Assembly (NCBI GenBank): GCA_000223255.2
Contig: AFUT01000003.1
Span: 357,632-421,631, forward strand
Direction of reading: 5' to 3'
DNA: 64,000 nt
Source: Streptococcus infantis SK970
Lineage (GTDB): Bacteria > Bacillota > Bacilli > Lactobacillales > Streptococcaceae
In this document: positions 63,985 to 64,000 of the stretch, one piece after another
How positions within the stretch are numbered: position 1 is the stretch's first letter
Layout: each line of letters starts with the position of its first letter
Made by a program: the position numbers and the translations under genes
Notes under the pieces: generated by a model
Database searches by the model: none
What the model was told of the DNA's origin: nothing
What the model saw: only the letters and a program-made list of their open reading frames with translations

Positions 63985-64000
63985 GAACACAAAAAAACTT

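Overview
The window looks like chromosome of a mitis-group Streptococcus (S. mitis / S. oralis / S. pneumoniae relatives). The reasons are low G+C, YSIRK signal peptides with LPXTG anchors, a BgaA-type beta-galactosidase, a ZmpB-type M26 metalloprotease, a choline-binding protein related to the phosphorylcholine esterase Pce, two BOX repeats, MecA, and a complete aro gene cluster. I see no tRNA, rRNA, CRISPR array, insertion sequence or prophage. Species assignment and all comparisons with S. pneumoniae gene order come from memory, not from a search.

Layout. 0.0-4.4 kb: pyrF (cut by the window edge) behind a PyrR-type attenuator, then the division/wall genes divIB, murG and murD. 4.5-7.9 kb: a two-gene ABC exporter whose FtsX-like permease is broken. 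8.1-15.2 kb: the giant surface beta-galactosidase bgaA. 15.4-22.9 kb: an accessory stretch with two BOX elements, a cre-controlled GH13 amylase, and a run of SUKH (SMI1/KNR4), ankyrin and unknown proteins that resembles an immunity-gene island without visible toxins. 23.1-32.2 kb: housekeeping genes (SDR, rnz, hflX, miaA, a DUF3042 gene, thyA, glk, an alpha/beta hydrolase, pabB). 32.2-40.2 kb: the extracellular thioredoxin / MsrAB methionine-sulfoxide repair pair, zmpB and a DUF436 gene. 40.4-42.7 kb: mecA and a Wzx-like flippase. 42.8-50.2 kb: an operon with three LicD-family genes, a GT2 glycosyltransferase, a Wzy-like polymerase and a secreted Pce-like choline-binding esterase. 50.4-62.3 kb: psr (LCP) and the aromatic amino acid cluster pheA, aroK, aroA, tyrA, aroC, aroB, aroE, aroD, interrupted by a TPM-domain membrane protein and headed by an RlmI-like methyltransferase. 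62.5-64 kb: a cytoplasmic alpha-amylase.

How it fits together. Three carbohydrate genes (bgaA, the GH13 enzyme, the alpha-amylase) each carry a catabolite-responsive (cre) site at the promoter or leader, so host-glycan and alpha-glucan use is probably under CcpA. The LicD operon plus flippase has the parts to polymerise, export and decorate a surface glycan with phosphorylcholine, and the Pce-like protein could bind or remove that choline.

Sequence quality. About 18 genes or gene joints are broken by one missing base, almost always in a homopolymer (A/T/G runs of 3-8). The essential gene murG is hit twice, and restoring one base at each site gives full-length proteins with exact codon counts. 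I read this as systematic homopolymer undercalling rather than gene decay, and I give corrected spans for those genes. The ABC permease is different: it also has an in-frame stop.
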